Positions 62,094 through 64,000 of a stretch of DNA of 64,000 nucleotides are shown piece by piece. The DNA is taken from assembly GCA_032622095.1 (NCBI GenBank), contig CP136061.1, positions 169,515,107 through 169,579,106 on the forward strand, read 5' to 3'. The translations under genes and the position numbers were made by a program. This DNA is from Siphonodentalium dalli. Its lineage: Eukaryota; Mollusca; Scaphopoda; Gadilida; Siphonodentaliidae. The notes below the pieces were generated by a model. That model searched no databases. It saw only the letters and a program-made list of their open reading frames with translations, and was not told where the DNA came from. Position 1 is the first letter of the stretch. The number at the start of each line of letters is the position of its first letter.

Positions 62094-62104
62094 AACCCTG
62101 CTAG

Positions 62105-64000
62105 TATAAATATATATACAGCCGGTACCCCAACTGACCAGTATATAGGTTCAATATATATATTCATAATTAACTGAAAAATGGAAGTGGGGCTATTGCG
62201 AAAATACCTAGATAGTGGAGATAGCACAATTACAAGCTGATATATTTAGTAGAATGGTGCAACCTGTTTCCAATCGGAAATGGTGCATATACATTATGTT
62301 GGTGGCCATGAATGGCAAAAAATGGTCAAATTTGACAAAATTAATCACAGTCACCATATCGGAGAGCTCAATCACGCATTATTCAGTAAGCACACCAAAT
62401 AATTGCGTAATTTAACGCTAAATGGTGGAACTTGTTGGCTATATATGTGTTATTTTCCAGAATTACTGACAAATTGGACCCAAAATACAACTTAAAACAG
62501 TCATTTACGGTATATAACAGCTGGTTGCCATGGATACAGAGACCCACATAGCCACCCCAACTCGTAATAGGAACGATCTAGACCAAGAACATGTCCCATG
62601 TGCAGAAGGGATGTTATGTTACACCAGCGATATAGATTTACGGGATATTTGTCTTGTTGAGAAAACGGTACCCCAACTGCCGCCTGGATATATATAAATA
62701 TATATACAGCCGGTACCCCAACTGACCAGTATATAGGTTCAATATATATATTCATAATTAACTGAAAAATGGAAGTGGGGCTATTGCGAAAATACCTAGA
62801 TAGTGGAGATAGCACAATTACAAGCTGATATATTTAGTAGAATGGTGCAACCTGTTTCCAATCGGAAATGGTGCATATACATTATGTTGGTGGCCATGAA
62901 TGGCAAAAAATGGTCAAATTTGACAAAATTAATCACAGTCACCATATCGGAGAGCTCAATCACGCGTTATTCAGTAACCACAACAAATAATTGCGTAATT
63001 TAACGCTAAATGGTGGAACTTGTTGGCTATATATGTGTTTTTTTCCAGAATTACTGACAAATTAGACCCAAAATACAACTTAAAACAGTCATTTACGGTA
63101 TATAACAGCTGGTTGCCATGTATACAGAGACCCAAATAGCCACCCCAACTCGTAATAGGAACGATCTAGACCAAGGACATGTCCCATGTGCAGAAGGGAT
63201 GTTATGTTACACCAGCGATATAGATTTACGGGATATTTGTCTTGTTGAGAAAACGGTACCCCAACTGCCGCCTAGATATATATAAATATATATATATCCG
63301 GTACCCCAACTGACCACTATATAGGTGGCAGTTTTGGCTGTTGGGGTACCATCTCTGTATATATATGAAGGAGTGTGTGCTTTCGTTTTATTCCTGTATT
63401 ACAAGTTCCTTGGGGTCTAGTAGACATGATAGATTCATGTCGGGGTCATCATCCTCAAAGAATTCCAAAGAGAGGCTCCTTTAGAAATCAGTACCGCAAC
63501 TTCCAAATATATATATATATATATATACAGCCGGTACCCCAACTGACCAGTATATAGGTTCAATATATATATTCATAATTAACTGGAAAATGGAAGTGGG
63601 GCTATTGCGAAAATATCTAGATAGTGGAGATAGCACAATTACAAGCTGATATATTAAGTAGAATGGTGCAAGCTGTTTCCAATCGGAAATGGTGCATATA
63701 CATTATGTTGGTGGCCATGAATGGCAAAAAATGGTCAAATTTGACAAAATTAATCACGGTCACCATACCGGAGAGCTCAATCACGCGTTATTCAGTAATC
63801 ACAACAAATAATTGCGTAATTTAACGCTAAATGGTGGAACTTGTTGGCTATATATGTGTTTTTTTCCAGAATTACTGACAAATTGGACCCAAAATACAAC
63901 TTAAAACAGTCATTTACGGTATATAACAGCTGGTTGCCATGGATACAGAGACCCACATAGCCACCCCAACTCGTAATAGGAACGATCTAGACCAAGAACA
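62105..64000 (+). repeat. Satellite B, right part
   Basis: Continues the S unit interrupted by the Helitron (62105-62634). Then one S unit (62635-63222, 588 bp) and a long unit of Lb type (63223 to the window end, incomplete) follow. The array continues beyond the window. Confidence 0.95.

Larger units (their letters stand above)
58941..62104 (+). mobile_element. Non-autonomous Helitron in satellite B, 3,164 bp
   Basis: Starts TCTATATCTATATTTGCG at 58941 after host A and ends CTAG at 62101-62104 before host T. Joining the flanks (58940 to 62105) restores CCTGGATATATATAAA exactly as in other short units and a unit length of 588 bp, so there is no target duplication. A 3' hairpin (62076-62093) lies 7 nt before CTAG. 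The interior has a CTGT tetranucleotide run at each end of a diverged tandem array (59150-60930), then about 1.1 kb of unclassified sequence. There is no Rep/helicase frame. The 5' end and the segment 61860-61945 are shared with the Helitron at 7420-8138. Confidence 0.92.

Overview
The window is eukaryotic repeat-rich DNA, most likely from a marine invertebrate. I favour a bivalve mollusc because several dispersed elements have the pearl-like layout known from bivalves: a core repeat of about 160 bp in tandem, then an ACAG/ACGG microsatellite, then a terminal hairpin. There is no operon structure, rRNA or recognisable tRNA. Apart from the open frames of one retrotransposon and three possible minus-strand exons, no convincing genes are visible. 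Almost all short open frames are copies of repeat DNA.

Layout. 1-7419 and 10133-26231 hold satellite A, with a unit of 1,243-1,250 bp in three subfamilies. Its unit junctions are 30-bp palindromes, and two about 62-65 bp mini-units sit exactly where subfamilies change. The array is interrupted at 7420 by a 719-bp Helitron on the minus strand, which itself carries a 170-bp Tc1/pogo-type MITE in its 5' end. 26232-39240 is a mosaic of pearl-like elements, two families of roughly 160-bp tandem repeats, poly-G blocks, small foldback elements and three possible minus-strand exons. 39241-45009 is an LTR retrotransposon of Ty3/Gypsy type with identical 764-bp LTRs, inserted in a foldback element. It keeps gag, protease and the integrase C-terminal tail but has lost reverse transcriptase, RNase H and the integrase core. 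45010-48710 returns to pearl-like and 163-bp tandem repeats.

49365-49855 is a cluster of about eleven related palindromes. 50752-64000 is satellite B, built from long (817-836 bp) and short (588-589 bp) units. The order La-Lb-S-S forms a 2,833-bp higher-order repeat present twice. A 3,164-bp Helitron (58941-62104) sits in one short unit. Removing it restores a 588-bp unit exactly, giving a clean A|T target, TC start, CTAG end and no target duplication.

How it fits together: the visible history is nested insertion (MITE in Helitron in satellite; LTR element in foldback; Helitron in satellite) plus local amplification. The satellite A unit shares a 19-nt phrase and module order with the pearl-like cores, so the satellites may derive from rolling-circle type elements. 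The retrotransposon cannot replicate by itself but its identical LTRs show recent movement, so it probably borrowed polymerase and integrase from a relative elsewhere.
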